Source of the DNA: Oxalobacteraceae bacterium UBA4003
GTDB lineage: Bacteria > Pseudomonadota > Gammaproteobacteria > Burkholderiales > Burkholderiaceae_D
DNA length: 37,786 bases
Direction: 5' to 3'
NCBI GenBank assembly: GCA_002384815.1
Contig: DGBN01000047.1
Span: 1 to 37,786 of the forward strand
Below are positions 8,664 through 15,673 of the stretch, one piece after another. The position numbers were made by a program, and so were the translations under genes. The notes beneath the pieces are model-generated. The model was given only the letters and a program-made list of their open reading frames with translations, had not been told where the DNA came from and searched no databases. Numbering within the stretch: position 1 is the first letter of the stretch; every line of letters begins with the position of its first letter.

Positions 8664-9784
8664 ATTTCAAATTACTTAATACCGATGGCAATGCGCGACG
8701 CGGCCAGTTGACGGTCAATCACGGCGTGATTGAAACGCCTATCTTCATGCCGGTCGGCACTTACGGTTCCGTCAAGGCGATGTCGCCGCTGGAGTTGAAA
8801 GAGATAGCTGCGCAGATCATCCTCGGCAATACCTTCCATCTGTGGCTGCGGCCGGGCAATGACATCGTTGCCAAGTTTGGCGGCTTGCATGAGTTCATGG
8901 GCTGGGACAAACCTATCCTGACCGACTCCGGTGGTTTTCAAGTATTTTCACTCGGTGAAATGCGCAAGATTACCGAGGAGGGCGTGCATTTTTCCTCGCC
9001 TATCAATGGCGATAAATTATTTCTGTCGCCGGAAGTGTCGATGCAGATTCAGCGCGTGTTGAATTCCGATATCGTGATGCAGTTCGACGAATGCACGCCA
9101 TATGAAATCGACGGTAGACCAGCGACGGCTGACGAAGCCGCGAAATCGATGCGCATGTCGCTGCGCTGGGCGAAACGCTCCATCGATGAATTCAATCGCG
9201 AAGAAAATCCGAATGCCTTGTTCGGCATCGTGCAGGGCGGCATGTTCGAGCATCTGCGCGACGAATCCCTGGCCGGGCTGGAAGACATCAATTTTCACGG
9301 TGTTGCTATCGGCGGTTTGTCGGTAGGTGAGCCGAAAGAAGACATGCTGCGCGTGCTGGAACACGTGGGGCCGCGCCTGCCGGCCAACAAGCCGCATTAT
9401 CTGATGGGCGTAGGCACGCCGGAAGACTTGGTGCAGGGGGTGGCCAACGGCATCGACATGTTCGATTGCGTGATGCCTACGCGCAATGCGCGCAATGGCT
9501 GGTTATTTACGCGGTTTGGCGATATCAAGATCAAGAATGCGCGTTACAAGGATGACAAGCAGCCACTGGATGAAACCTGCGGCTGTTACGCCTGCCGCAA
9601 TTTTTCGCGCGCCTACCTGCATCATTTGCATCGCACTGGTGAAATTCTCGGTGCGCGCCTGAACACCATCCATAACCTGCACTATTATCTGGATCTGATG
9701 CGTGAGATGCGGGAAGCCATTAGCGAAGGGCGTTTCCAGCTGTTTGTGAAGCAATTTCATGCTGATCGGGCACGCGGCGCCTAG
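8657..9784 (+). CDS. tgt: Queuine/preQ1 tRNA-guanine transglycosylase
   Basis: A 375-residue TIM-barrel enzyme that exchanges guanine-34 for preQ1 in GUN-anticodon tRNAs. The catalytic block LTDSGGFQVFSLG places an aspartate at residue 90. FDECTPYE, FGIVQGGMF, AIGGLSVGEP and GIDMFDCVMPTRNARNG (the last containing the nucleophile aspartate) follow. The zinc site CGCYACRNFSRAYLHHL lies near residues 305-325. Length matches the bacterial enzyme. The ATG lies within the last codons of queA, so both steps of preQ1 handling are co-expressed. yajC starts 92 bases downstream behind its own promoter-like sequence. Confidence 0.97.
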   Translation: MLNFKLLNTDGNARRGQLTVNHGVIETPIFMPVGTYGSVKAMSPLELKEIAAQIILGNTFHLWLRPGNDIVAKFGGLHEFMGWDKPILTDSGGFQVFSLGEMRKITEEGVHFSSPINGDKLFLSPEVSMQIQRVLNSDIVMQFDECTPYEIDGRPATADEAAKSMRMSLRWAKRSIDEFNREENPNALFGIVQGGMFEHLRDESLAGLEDINFHGVAIGGLSVGEPKEDMLRVLEHVGPRLPANKPHYLMGVGTPEDLVQGVANGIDMFDCVMPTRNARNGWLFTRFGDIKIKNARYKDDKQPLDETCGCYACRNFSRAYLHHLHRTGEILGARLNTIHNLHYYLDLMREMREAISEGRFQLFVKQFHADRARGA

Positions 9785-9811
9785 CCTGTATTTTGCTAAT
9801 TCCCATAGAGC

Positions 9812-9840
9812 ACTGGAAAGTATTCTTCCAATGCTAGAAT
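9812..9840 (+). promoter_or_regulatory. Candidate yajC promoter with extended -10
   Basis: The -10 hexamer TAGAAT at 9835-9840 is preceded by TG plus one base, giving an extended -10 (TGCTAGAAT). The -35 region around 9812-9817 is poor, which extended -10 promoters tolerate. Position about 37 bases before the yajC start suits a separate start of transcription for yajC-secD-secF. Confidence 0.55.
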
Positions 9841-9876
9841 AACCGACTTATTTATTACAACCACCTGGAGTATTCC

Positions 9877-10203
9877 GTGTTTATTTCCAACGCATACGCA
9901 GCAGCACCGGCCGCTGGCGGCATTATGGGCAGCCTGACTCAGTTCGTACCTATTCTCTTGATGTTTGTCGCGCTGTATTTCCTGATGATACGTCCACAGA
10001 TGAAACGTCAGAAAGAACACAAATTGATGGTAGAGGCGGTTACGCGCGGCGATGAGGTCGTTACCTCCGGTGGCATGCTGGGCAAAGTTACCAAGGTATC
10101 GGATGTTTACGTGTCGATTGAAGTGCAGGAAGGCACGGAATTGGTTCTGCAAAAAAGCGCGATCACGACTCTGTTGCCAAAAGGCACGATAAAGTCGCTG
10201 TAA
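9877..10203 (+). CDS. yajC: Sec translocon accessory subunit YajC
   Basis: A 108-residue small membrane protein. A single hydrophobic helix at about residues 22-41 (FVPILLMFVALYFLMIRPQM) is followed by a cytoplasmic domain with RGDEVVTSGGMLGKV and VYVSIEVQEGTELVLQ. YajC binds the SecD-SecF complex and is abundant in the membrane (family knowledge). The start codon is GTG at 9877, chosen because GGAG lies six bases upstream and the reading frame has no nearby ATG that keeps the conserved N-terminus FISNAYAAA. secD and secF follow. A terminator-like hairpin directly after the stop may set a higher YajC:SecDF ratio. Confidence 0.95.
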   Translation: MFISNAYAAAPAAGGIMGSLTQFVPILLMFVALYFLMIRPQMKRQKEHKLMVEAVTRGDEVVTSGGMLGKVTKVSDVYVSIEVQEGTELVLQKSAITTLLPKGTIKSL

Positions 10204-10214
10204 TGGGTTATACG

Positions 10215-10250
10215 CCCCGCTTCCGCTGGTCGGAGGTGGGGTTGTTTTTG
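10215..10250 (+). terminator. Terminator-like hairpin between yajC and secD
   Basis: Arms 10215-10225 (CCCCGCTTCCG) and 10231-10241 pair over 11 positions, including two G-U wobbles, around the loop 10226-10230. A T-rich tract (TTGTTTTTG) follows. It has the form of an intrinsic terminator, yet secD begins 31 bases later with no obvious promoter between them, so partial termination (attenuation) is the likely reading. Confidence 0.7.
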
Positions 10251-10280
10251 TCTGACGTTCCACCCTGAACCCTGAACACT

Positions 10281-12140
10281 ATGAATCGCTATCCTCTCTG
10301 GAAGTACATTACGATCGTCATCGCTCTGCTGTTGGGGGTGCTGTACACGGTACCGAACTTCTTCGGTGAGTCGCCGGCTGTGCAAATCAGCAGCGCCAAA
10401 GCCACGATCAAGGTAGATAGCTCCCTGATGACACAGGTTGAGCAAGTGTTGGACAAGCTTGGTATCCAGTCCGACGGGATGATGTATGAAACAATAGGCA
10501 CGCAAGGCACGGTGCGTGTGCGTTTCCCGAATACCGATATCCAGTTCAAGGCCAAGAGCCTGCTGGAAGAACATCTGAATTTCGACCCGGCCGATCCAAC
10601 CTATCTGGTCGCCTTCAATCTGTTGCCCAATACACCGTCATGGCTGCAAAGTCTGCGCGCAGCGCCCATGTATCTGGGTCTCGATCTGCGCGGTGGCGTG
10701 CATTTTCTGATGCAGGTTGATACCAAGGCTGTCATGAACAAGCGCGTGCTCGGTTTGCAGGCCAGTGCGCGCGCCATCCTGCGGGACAAGAACGTACGTC
10801 ATGCAGGTATCGCCCGCAATGGCGACAGCATCGAGATATTGTTCCGCGATGCAGAAACCCGTTCCAGGGCACGTACCGTGCTGGGCGACGAGTTGCGTGA
10901 GTTGTTGCTGACCGATGCCGGCAGTGGCGATGAACTCAAACTGGTAGGTGCGCTGCAATCGACGGCATTGAAGCAGACGGTGGAAGACGCGGTACAGCAA
11001 AACATCACCACCTTGTCCAAGCGGGTGAATGAACTGGGCGTGGCCGAGCCATTGATTCAGCGTCAGGGTGCTGACCGCATCGTGGTGCAACTTCCCGGTG
11101 TGCAGGACGTTTCGCGCGCCAAGGACATCATCGGTAAAACAGCAACGCTGGAAGTGCGCCTGGTCGATGAGACAGTCACGCGCGGCACTGAAGAAACAGC
11201 GACGATTCCATTCGGTTCCGAGCTTTTCAAGGTTGGCAAGAATGCGCCGGTAGTGCTGTACAAAGACCCTATCATCACCGGCGAGTACATCTCCAGCGCC
11301 TCTGCCAGTTTCGATCAGAATCAGCAACCTTCGGTCAGTATCGATTTGAATGGCGACGGCGGTCGCCGCATGCGTGACGCAACCCGTTCGCGCGTTGGCA
11401 AGGCGATGGCAATTGTACTGTTCGAGAAAAACAAGGGTGAGGTACTGACGGTTGCGACGATACGCGACGAGTTGGGCGCACGCTTCCAGATTACCGGCAT
11501 GGGTTCCTCTGAAGCCGCCAGCGATCTGGCCTTGCTGTTGCGCGCGGGTTCGCTGGCAGCGCCGATGGAAATCATTGAAGAACGCACGATCGGGCCGCAA
11601 CTCGGTGCAGAAAACATCAAGAAAGGTTTTGATTCAACGTTGTACGGTTTCATCGCCATCGCGATTTTCATGATCGTGTATTACCGTGTCTTTGGTTTCT
11701 TCAGCGTGTTTGCGCTGGGTATCAACGTGATGCTGCTGATCGCCTTGCTTTCCATGCTGCAGGCGACGCTGACTTTGCCGGGTATCGCCGCCATTGCGCT
11801 GACGCTCGGTATGGCGATCGATGCCAACGTACTGATCAATGAGCGGATAAGGGAAGAATTGCGTGCCGGACATTCGCCGCAGACTGCGATTGCGATGGGT
11901 TTCGAGCGCGCATGGGCCACGATTCTGGATTCCAACGTCACGACATTGATTGCAGGCCTGGCATTGCTGATTTTCGGTTCCGGTGCAGTGCGTGGTTTTG
12001 CCGTCGTGCATTGTCTCGGTATTCTGACTTCGATTTTCTCTGCCGTATTCGTATCGCGCGGCGTCGTCAATTTCTGGTACGGCCGCAAGAAAAAACTGAC
12101 ATCGGTATCGATTGGCCAGGTCTGGAAACCGACTGACTGA
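10281..12140 (+). CDS. secD: Protein translocase subunit SecD
   Basis: A 619-residue inner-membrane protein of the RND superfamily that uses the proton gradient to help pull preproteins across the membrane. One N-terminal transmembrane helix (about residues 7-24) precedes a large periplasmic region. That region has the LGLDLRGGVHFLMQVD block near residue 130 and the IVVQLPGVQDVSRAKDIIGKTATLE block near 270. Five C-terminal helices follow, with LTLGMAIDANVLINERIREELR, a hallmark of SecD. Length fits E. coli SecD (615). It sits between yajC and secF. The N-terminus begins at the ATG 10281. Confidence 0.97.
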   Translation: MNRYPLWKYITIVIALLLGVLYTVPNFFGESPAVQISSAKATIKVDSSLMTQVEQVLDKLGIQSDGMMYETIGTQGTVRVRFPNTDIQFKAKSLLEEHLNFDPADPTYLVAFNLLPNTPSWLQSLRAAPMYLGLDLRGGVHFLMQVDTKAVMNKRVLGLQASARAILRDKNVRHAGIARNGDSIEILFRDAETRSRARTVLGDELRELLLTDAGSGDELKLVGALQSTALKQTVEDAVQQNITTLSKRVNELGVAEPLIQRQGADRIVVQLPGVQDVSRAKDIIGKTATLEVRLVDETVTRGTEETATIPFGSELFKVGKNAPVVLYKDPIITGEYISSASASFDQNQQPSVSIDLNGDGGRRMRDATRSRVGKAMAIVLFEKNKGEVLTVATIRDELGARFQITGMGSSEAASDLALLLRAGSLAAPMEIIEERTIGPQLGAENIKKGFDSTLYGFIAIAIFMIVYYRVFGFFSVFALGINVMLLIALLSMLQATLTLPGIAAIALTLGMAIDANVLINERIREELRAGHSPQTAIAMGFERAWATILDSNVTTLIAGLALLIFGSGAVRGFAVVHCLGILTSIFSAVFVSRGVVNFWYGRKKKLTSVSIGQVWKPTD

Positions 12141-12279
12141 TAGCGTATGGGCGGCGTGCAATATGCATGCCGTCGCATTCCGATCGCGCATATTGAGCAA
12201 GACTTAGAGCATTTAGACAGACCGCTGGTACGACGCGTCGAGCGCGACACCATGCAGCGGTCGCCATGAGAGGAAAGTG

Positions 12280-13224
12280 ATGGAGTTTTTCCGCATCAAA
12301 AAAGATATCCCGTTCATGCGCCATGCGCTGATTTTCAACGTGATTTCAATACTGACATTTGTCGCCGCCGTGTTTTTCCTGGTGCACAAGGGCTTGCATC
12401 TATCTATTGAATTTACCGGCGGTACGGTGATGGAAATTACCTACCCGAAAGCGGCAGATATCGAAGGCGTGCGTACCAAGATAGGCGAGCTGGGTTACAC
12501 CGATATGCAGGTGCAGAGCTTTGGTACTGCACAGGATGTATTGATACGCCTGCCGGTGCAGAAGAACGCAGATTCGGCGCAGGTTAGCCAGATCGTGATG
12601 GGGGCGCTGACTGCACAGGACAATACGGTTGTACTGAATCGGGTGGAATTTGTTGGTCCGCAAGTCGGTGAGGAACTGACGCATGATGGTTTGATGGCGC
12701 TCGGCATGCTGGTGATCGGCATCATGATTTACCTGGCGTTCCGTTTCGAATGGAAATATGCGGTGGCGGCGATTTTCGCCAACTTGCATGACGTCGTGAT
12801 CATCCTGGGTTTCTTTGCTTTCTTCCAATGGGAGTTCTCGCTGACAGTGCTGGCGGCCGTGTTGGCGGTACTCGGTTACTCGGTGAATGAGTCGGTAGTC
12901 GTATTCGATCGCGTGCGTGAAACCTTCCGTGATCGCAAATACGGAAAAATGGCCGTGGCCGATGTAATGAATCACGCGATCACCAGCACGATTTCGCGCA
13001 CCATGATCACGCATGGCTCGACGCAACTGATGGTGTTGTCGATGCTCTTTTTTGGTGGCCCGACCCTGCATTACTTTGCGCTCGCATTGACGATCGGTAT
13101 CTGCTTCGGTATCTATTCATCGGTATTCGTAGGGGCTGCGCTGGCAATGTGGCTGGGAGTCAAACGTGAAGACTTGATCAAACCGATCAAGGAAAAAGAC
13201 GAACACGATGGCGCGGTAGTATAA
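12280..13224 (+). CDS. secF: Protein translocase subunit SecF
   Basis: A 314-residue partner of SecD with one N-terminal helix (about residues 16-36), a periplasmic domain starting LSIEFTGGTVMEI, and five C-terminal helices. These include LAVLGYSVNESVVVFDRVRE, the SecF version of the conserved transmembrane-4 motif, and SRTMITHGSTQLMVL. The ATG at 12280 is preceded by AGAGGAAA; a GTG immediately upstream is also possible. Unlike the tight secD-secF spacing in many bacteria, 139 bases separate the genes and contain inverted repeats. A strong terminator follows. Confidence 0.97.
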   Translation: MEFFRIKKDIPFMRHALIFNVISILTFVAAVFFLVHKGLHLSIEFTGGTVMEITYPKAADIEGVRTKIGELGYTDMQVQSFGTAQDVLIRLPVQKNADSAQVSQIVMGALTAQDNTVVLNRVEFVGPQVGEELTHDGLMALGMLVIGIMIYLAFRFEWKYAVAAIFANLHDVVIILGFFAFFQWEFSLTVLAAVLAVLGYSVNESVVVFDRVRETFRDRKYGKMAVADVMNHAITSTISRTMITHGSTQLMVLSMLFFGGPTLHYFALALTIGICFGIYSSVFVGAALAMWLGVKREDLIKPIKEKDEHDGAVV

Positions 13225-13237
13225 GTAGCGCAGACAG

Positions 13238-13265
13238 AAAAAAGCCGGCCATTGCCGGCTTTTTT
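13238..13265. terminator. Bidirectional intrinsic terminator after secF and marR
   Basis: A 12-base perfect stem (13238-13249 and 13254-13265, core GCCGGC, loop CATT) flanked by A6 and T6, suited to termination on both strands between convergent secF and the MarR gene. Confidence 0.93.
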
Positions 13266-13289
13266 CTTGCGCATGCGGCGTATCGTGAA

Positions 13290-13757
13290 TCAGTACTTTT
13301 CTTTCGGTGCCCGTCCAGTCAGATTTGTGTGCAGTTTGGTCAATTCCTTGTCCAGCATATCGAAATCCTGCTCGTTATAGTTGAGGAAGGATTGCTTGCC
13401 GAATGCGATTTGCGGTGCGAACACCCGCTTGAATTCGGCTTCTCCCCTGGCAGTCAAACGCACCAGCGTACTGCGCCGGTCTGCCAGCTGTGTCACGCGC
13501 GTTACCAGCTCTTTTTCTTCCAGTCGGTCGATCACGCCAGTGAGTGTGCCTTTGGTAATCAGTGTTCTTTCACCCAGCTCCTTGAATGTCATGCCTGCAG
13601 TATTGCCCAGCGTCGCCACGATATCGAACTGCGATGGCGTCAAGCCGGTGCGGCAACGAATGTTGGCGCCCGATTGGCGCTCGAATGCGTGGAAGCATTC
13701 AGCCAGCAAACGGATACTGCGTAAATAACGTTCAGTCATGCAATTTTCAATCTTCAT
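13290..13757 (-). CDS. MarR-family transcriptional regulator
   Basis: A 155-residue winged helix-turn-helix protein. LTPSQFDIVATLGNTAGMTF leads into the recognition region (LGERTLITKGTLTGVIDRLE, about residues 62-81). The wing VTQLADRRSTLVRLTARGEA contains the conserved D-x-R-S. MarR proteins are dimeric repressors or activators responding to small molecules or oxidation (family knowledge); the ligand here is unknown. Two in-frame ATGs exist, at 13757 and at 13739 (MTERYLRSIR). The first lies only three bases after a 13-base-pair hairpin, which would hide its ribosome site. Last gene of the cybB-yceI-yceI-marR cluster, so it may control that cluster. Confidence 0.88.
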   Translation of the reverse strand: MKIENCMTERYLRSIRLLAECFHAFERQSGANIRCRTGLTPSQFDIVATLGNTAGMTFKELGERTLITKGTLTGVIDRLEEKELVTRVTQLADRRSTLVRLTARGEAEFKRVFAPQIAFGKQSFLNYNEQDFDMLDKELTKLHTNLTGRAPKEKY

Positions 13758-13760
13758 AAT

Positions 13761-13790
13761 TGCAAGCCGACGCGGTGGCGTCGGCTTGCA
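13761..13790 (-). terminator. Hairpin between yceI and the marR start
   Basis: A perfect 13-base stem (13761-13773 with 13778-13790, loop GGTG) lies in the 49-base gap between yceI and marR. On the minus strand it is followed by ATTATGAAG rather than a T-tract, so it is not a classic terminator. It directly abuts the first possible marR start codon. Confidence 0.6.
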
Positions 13791-13806
13791 ACGTATTCAC
13801 GAATAC

Positions 13807-14373
13807 TTAGTCTGCCTTTACCGCTTCCACCTGAATTGCCAGTTTCACGTCGGGCGAAAATCTCGGCAAACCATAGTTCATGCCGAAATCACTGCGCTTG
13901 AATTCGGCCGATGCATCTGCGCCGCAGACTTCACGTTTCAGCATCGGATGCTGGATGCATTTGAACTTGTTGATTTTTAAAGGTACCGATTTGCTAACGC
14001 CAAGCAGGGTCAGCTCGCCCTCCACCGCAACGGGAATGTCACCTTCGTATTTGATCGATTTGCTTTTGTAGGTAATGGTCGGATATTTTTCGACATCGAA
14101 CAGATCCTTGTTGCGGGCATGTTCGTTCATTTTTGCATGGCCGAAATCGATGCTTGAAGCGTCGATTGCGATGTCCAATGTACCTGTTTTGGCCTCCCGA
14201 TCGAGCACGACAGTGCCGCTGGTTTTATCAAACTTGCCGCGCCAAAAGGAGATGCCCATGTGGTCGGCTTCAAAGCTTGGATAGGTATGGCTGGGATCGA
14301 TCGTGTATGTTTGTGCAAATGCGGTGGTCGCGCCGGCAGTCAGCAGGCAGATCAGTGCAATTTTGGATTTCAT
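13807..14373 (-). CDS. YceI-family periplasmic lipid-binding protein (copy 1)
   Basis: A 188-residue protein with a signal peptide (MKSKIALICLLTAGATTAFA, cleavage before QTYTID). The YceI lipocalin-like barrel follows: IDPSHTYPSFEADHMGISFWRGKF, SIDFGHAKMNEHARNKDLFDVEKYP and VEGELTLLGVSKSVPL. YceI proteins bind polyisoprenoid chains, including quinone-like lipids, in the periplasm (family knowledge). Two cysteines, at residues 139 and 150 in the segment FKCIQHPMLKREVC, could form a periplasmic disulfide and are absent from copy 2. The ATG at 14373 has AGGAG seven bases upstream. It follows copy 2 by 67 bases in the same direction. Confidence 0.92.
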   Translation of the reverse strand: MKSKIALICLLTAGATTAFAQTYTIDPSHTYPSFEADHMGISFWRGKFDKTSGTVVLDREAKTGTLDIAIDASSIDFGHAKMNEHARNKDLFDVEKYPTITYKSKSIKYEGDIPVAVEGELTLLGVSKSVPLKINKFKCIQHPMLKREVCGADASAEFKRSDFGMNYGLPRFSPDVKLAIQVEAVKAD

Positions 14374-14440
14374 TCAATAACTCCTGTGAGGTTTAAATAA
14401 TCAAGAAGGTTTTACTGCAACGCTTGTTGCAGTTGTACTG

Positions 14441-15016
14441 CTATTGCGCCGCAACGACGCGAAACTTGATCGTGACTTCATCGGCCACCATACTGGTGTC
14501 TTTCCATTCGCCATCGCCGATGTTGTAGGTCAGGCGCTTGATCGGCAACACGCCTTCAAACACTTGGTTGGTGCCGTCTTTTTTGACTGTCAAAGGGAAG
14601 CTGATATCGGTAGTTTTTCCCTTGATTGTGAGCTTGCCGATGACATCGAGTTTTCCTGCGGCACCAGCCTTGATCTGGCTTGAAACGAAGCTGGCTTTAG
14701 GAAATTGCGCGGCGTTGAACCATTCTTGCTTCATCACTTCCTTGTTGTACTCGGCATCGCCCAGATCGAAGCTGGCGATATCGATATCGACATTGGCTTT
14801 CGATGTTTCCGGTTTGGCACTGTCGTACGAAATCTGCGCATTGAATTTCCTGAATTTCGCATCGATCGGTACATTCAATTGCTTGAAAGTGATTGTGACG
14901 CTGCTTTTTGCTGCATCGGTCTTCAGTACTGTGGCGGCGATGGCCGGTAGGGCGATGCAAACAGTTGCGACTGCAATCCAGCGACTTGTCTTGCCAAAAA
15001 TGGAGCGAATCAACAT
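14441..15016 (-). CDS. YceI-family periplasmic lipid-binding protein (copy 2)
   Basis: A 191-residue secreted protein. A signal peptide (about residues 1-27, ending LPAIA) precedes a YceI barrel with SSVTITFKQLNVPIDAKF, DIDIASFDLGDAEYNKEV, WFNAAQFPKASFVSSQIK and IGKLTIKGKTTDISFPL. It is clearly diverged from copy 1 and lacks its cysteine pair, so this is not a recent duplication. It starts 26 bases after cybB. The pairing of a cytochrome b561 gene with yceI matches the E. coli yceJ-yceI arrangement, suggesting a shared function around membrane isoprenoids or quinones (inference). Confidence 0.92.
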   Translation of the reverse strand: MLIRSIFGKTSRWIAVATVCIALPAIAATVLKTDAAKSSVTITFKQLNVPIDAKFRKFNAQISYDSAKPETSKANVDIDIASFDLGDAEYNKEVMKQEWFNAAQFPKASFVSSQIKAGAAGKLDVIGKLTIKGKTTDISFPLTVKKDGTNQVFEGVLPIKRLTYNIGDGEWKDTSMVADEVTIKFRVVAAQ

Positions 15017-15042
15017 GGACTATCCTTTCGGGGAAAATGTGT

Positions 15043-15567
15043 TCAGGGGAGCATGCGTTGCAGCGTGCGATCGCGATCGATGAATTGATGCTTGAGCGCG
15101 CCCAGCACATGCAGACAGAAGACGGCCAGCAGAGTGACATTGCAGGCGTAATGGATTTGTTTGAGTATGACCTTCAGTTCGGGATCGGGCGCAATGAATA
15201 CCGGCAATGGCAGCAGGCCCAGATACATCACCGGCACGCCGGCGGCGAGCGAGTAAAAATAACCGGACAAGGGCACGGCAAAGATCAGCAGATACAGCAG
15301 ACCATGCGCCGCATTCGCTGCTTTTTTCTGCCAGTTCGACATGGTGGGAGCGTAGGCGGGCGGCGTATGGGTCAGGCGCCACAATACGCGCAGGCAGGCG
15401 AGGCCGAAGACGGTCACGCCCAGCCATTTATGCCAGGAAAAATATTTCAGCTTGGTTGGTGTCAGACCGGGGATGTCGACCATCGTTAGCCCGAGCAGGA
15501 AGGTGGCGATGACCAGGATGGCCATTAACCAGTGCAGCGTGATGGCGGTAAGCGTATAGCGGCGCAT
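15043..15567 (-). CDS. Cytochrome b561 (CybB/YceJ-type)
   Basis: A 174-residue four-helix membrane cytochrome. Likely heme-b ligands are H12 (ITLHWLMA), H46 (SWHKWLG), H139 (KQIHYACN) and H153 (FCLHVLG), corresponding to the CybB ligand pairs. Bacterial b561 proteins move electrons between quinol and partners in the membrane, and CybB has superoxide:quinone oxidoreductase activity in E. coli (family knowledge). Start ATG 15567 has only a weak ribosome site. It is the first gene of the cybB-yceI-yceI-marR cluster, with an 18-base palindrome 16-33 bases upstream of its start codon. Confidence 0.93.
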   Translation of the reverse strand: MRRYTLTAITLHWLMAILVIATFLLGLTMVDIPGLTPTKLKYFSWHKWLGVTVFGLACLRVLWRLTHTPPAYAPTMSNWQKKAANAAHGLLYLLIFAVPLSGYFYSLAAGVPVMYLGLLPLPVFIAPDPELKVILKQIHYACNVTLLAVFCLHVLGALKHQFIDRDRTLQRMLP

Positions 15568-15582
15568 GGTTTTATTCTGAAA

Positions 15583-15600
15583 TAGTCCGAACTAGGACTA
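15583..15600. promoter_or_regulatory. 18-base palindrome, candidate operator of the cybB cluster
   Basis: TAGTCC-GAACTA-GGACTA is an inverted repeat with perfect six-base arms. On the minus strand a -10-like TATATT (15600-15605) overlaps its upstream edge, so a protein bound here would block transcription of cybB. A MarR-family gene at the end of the same cluster is the natural candidate. Promoter and operator roles are inferred. Confidence 0.6.
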
Positions 15601-15613
15601 ATATAGCAAAATA

Positions 15614-15664
15614 AATAGAAGTCTGCTGGCGTCCGGATTTTACCGGTGCCTGCAGACTTCTATT
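15614..15664 (-). terminator. Terminator of purB
   Basis: Thirteen-base perfect arms at 15614-15626 and 15652-15664 (AATAGAAGTCTGC and its complement) enclose an inner pairing of CCGG segments. On the minus strand the hairpin is followed by TATTTTGC. It begins ten bases after the purB stop. Its 3' side reaches the cybB promoter region. Confidence 0.75.
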
Positions 15665-15673
15665 GAGTGCGGC

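Noticed and set aside
13807..15016. The two yceI genes as a recent tandem duplication
   Set aside because: The proteins share only the family fold; signal peptides, cysteine content and most residues differ, so the duplication, if any, is old.
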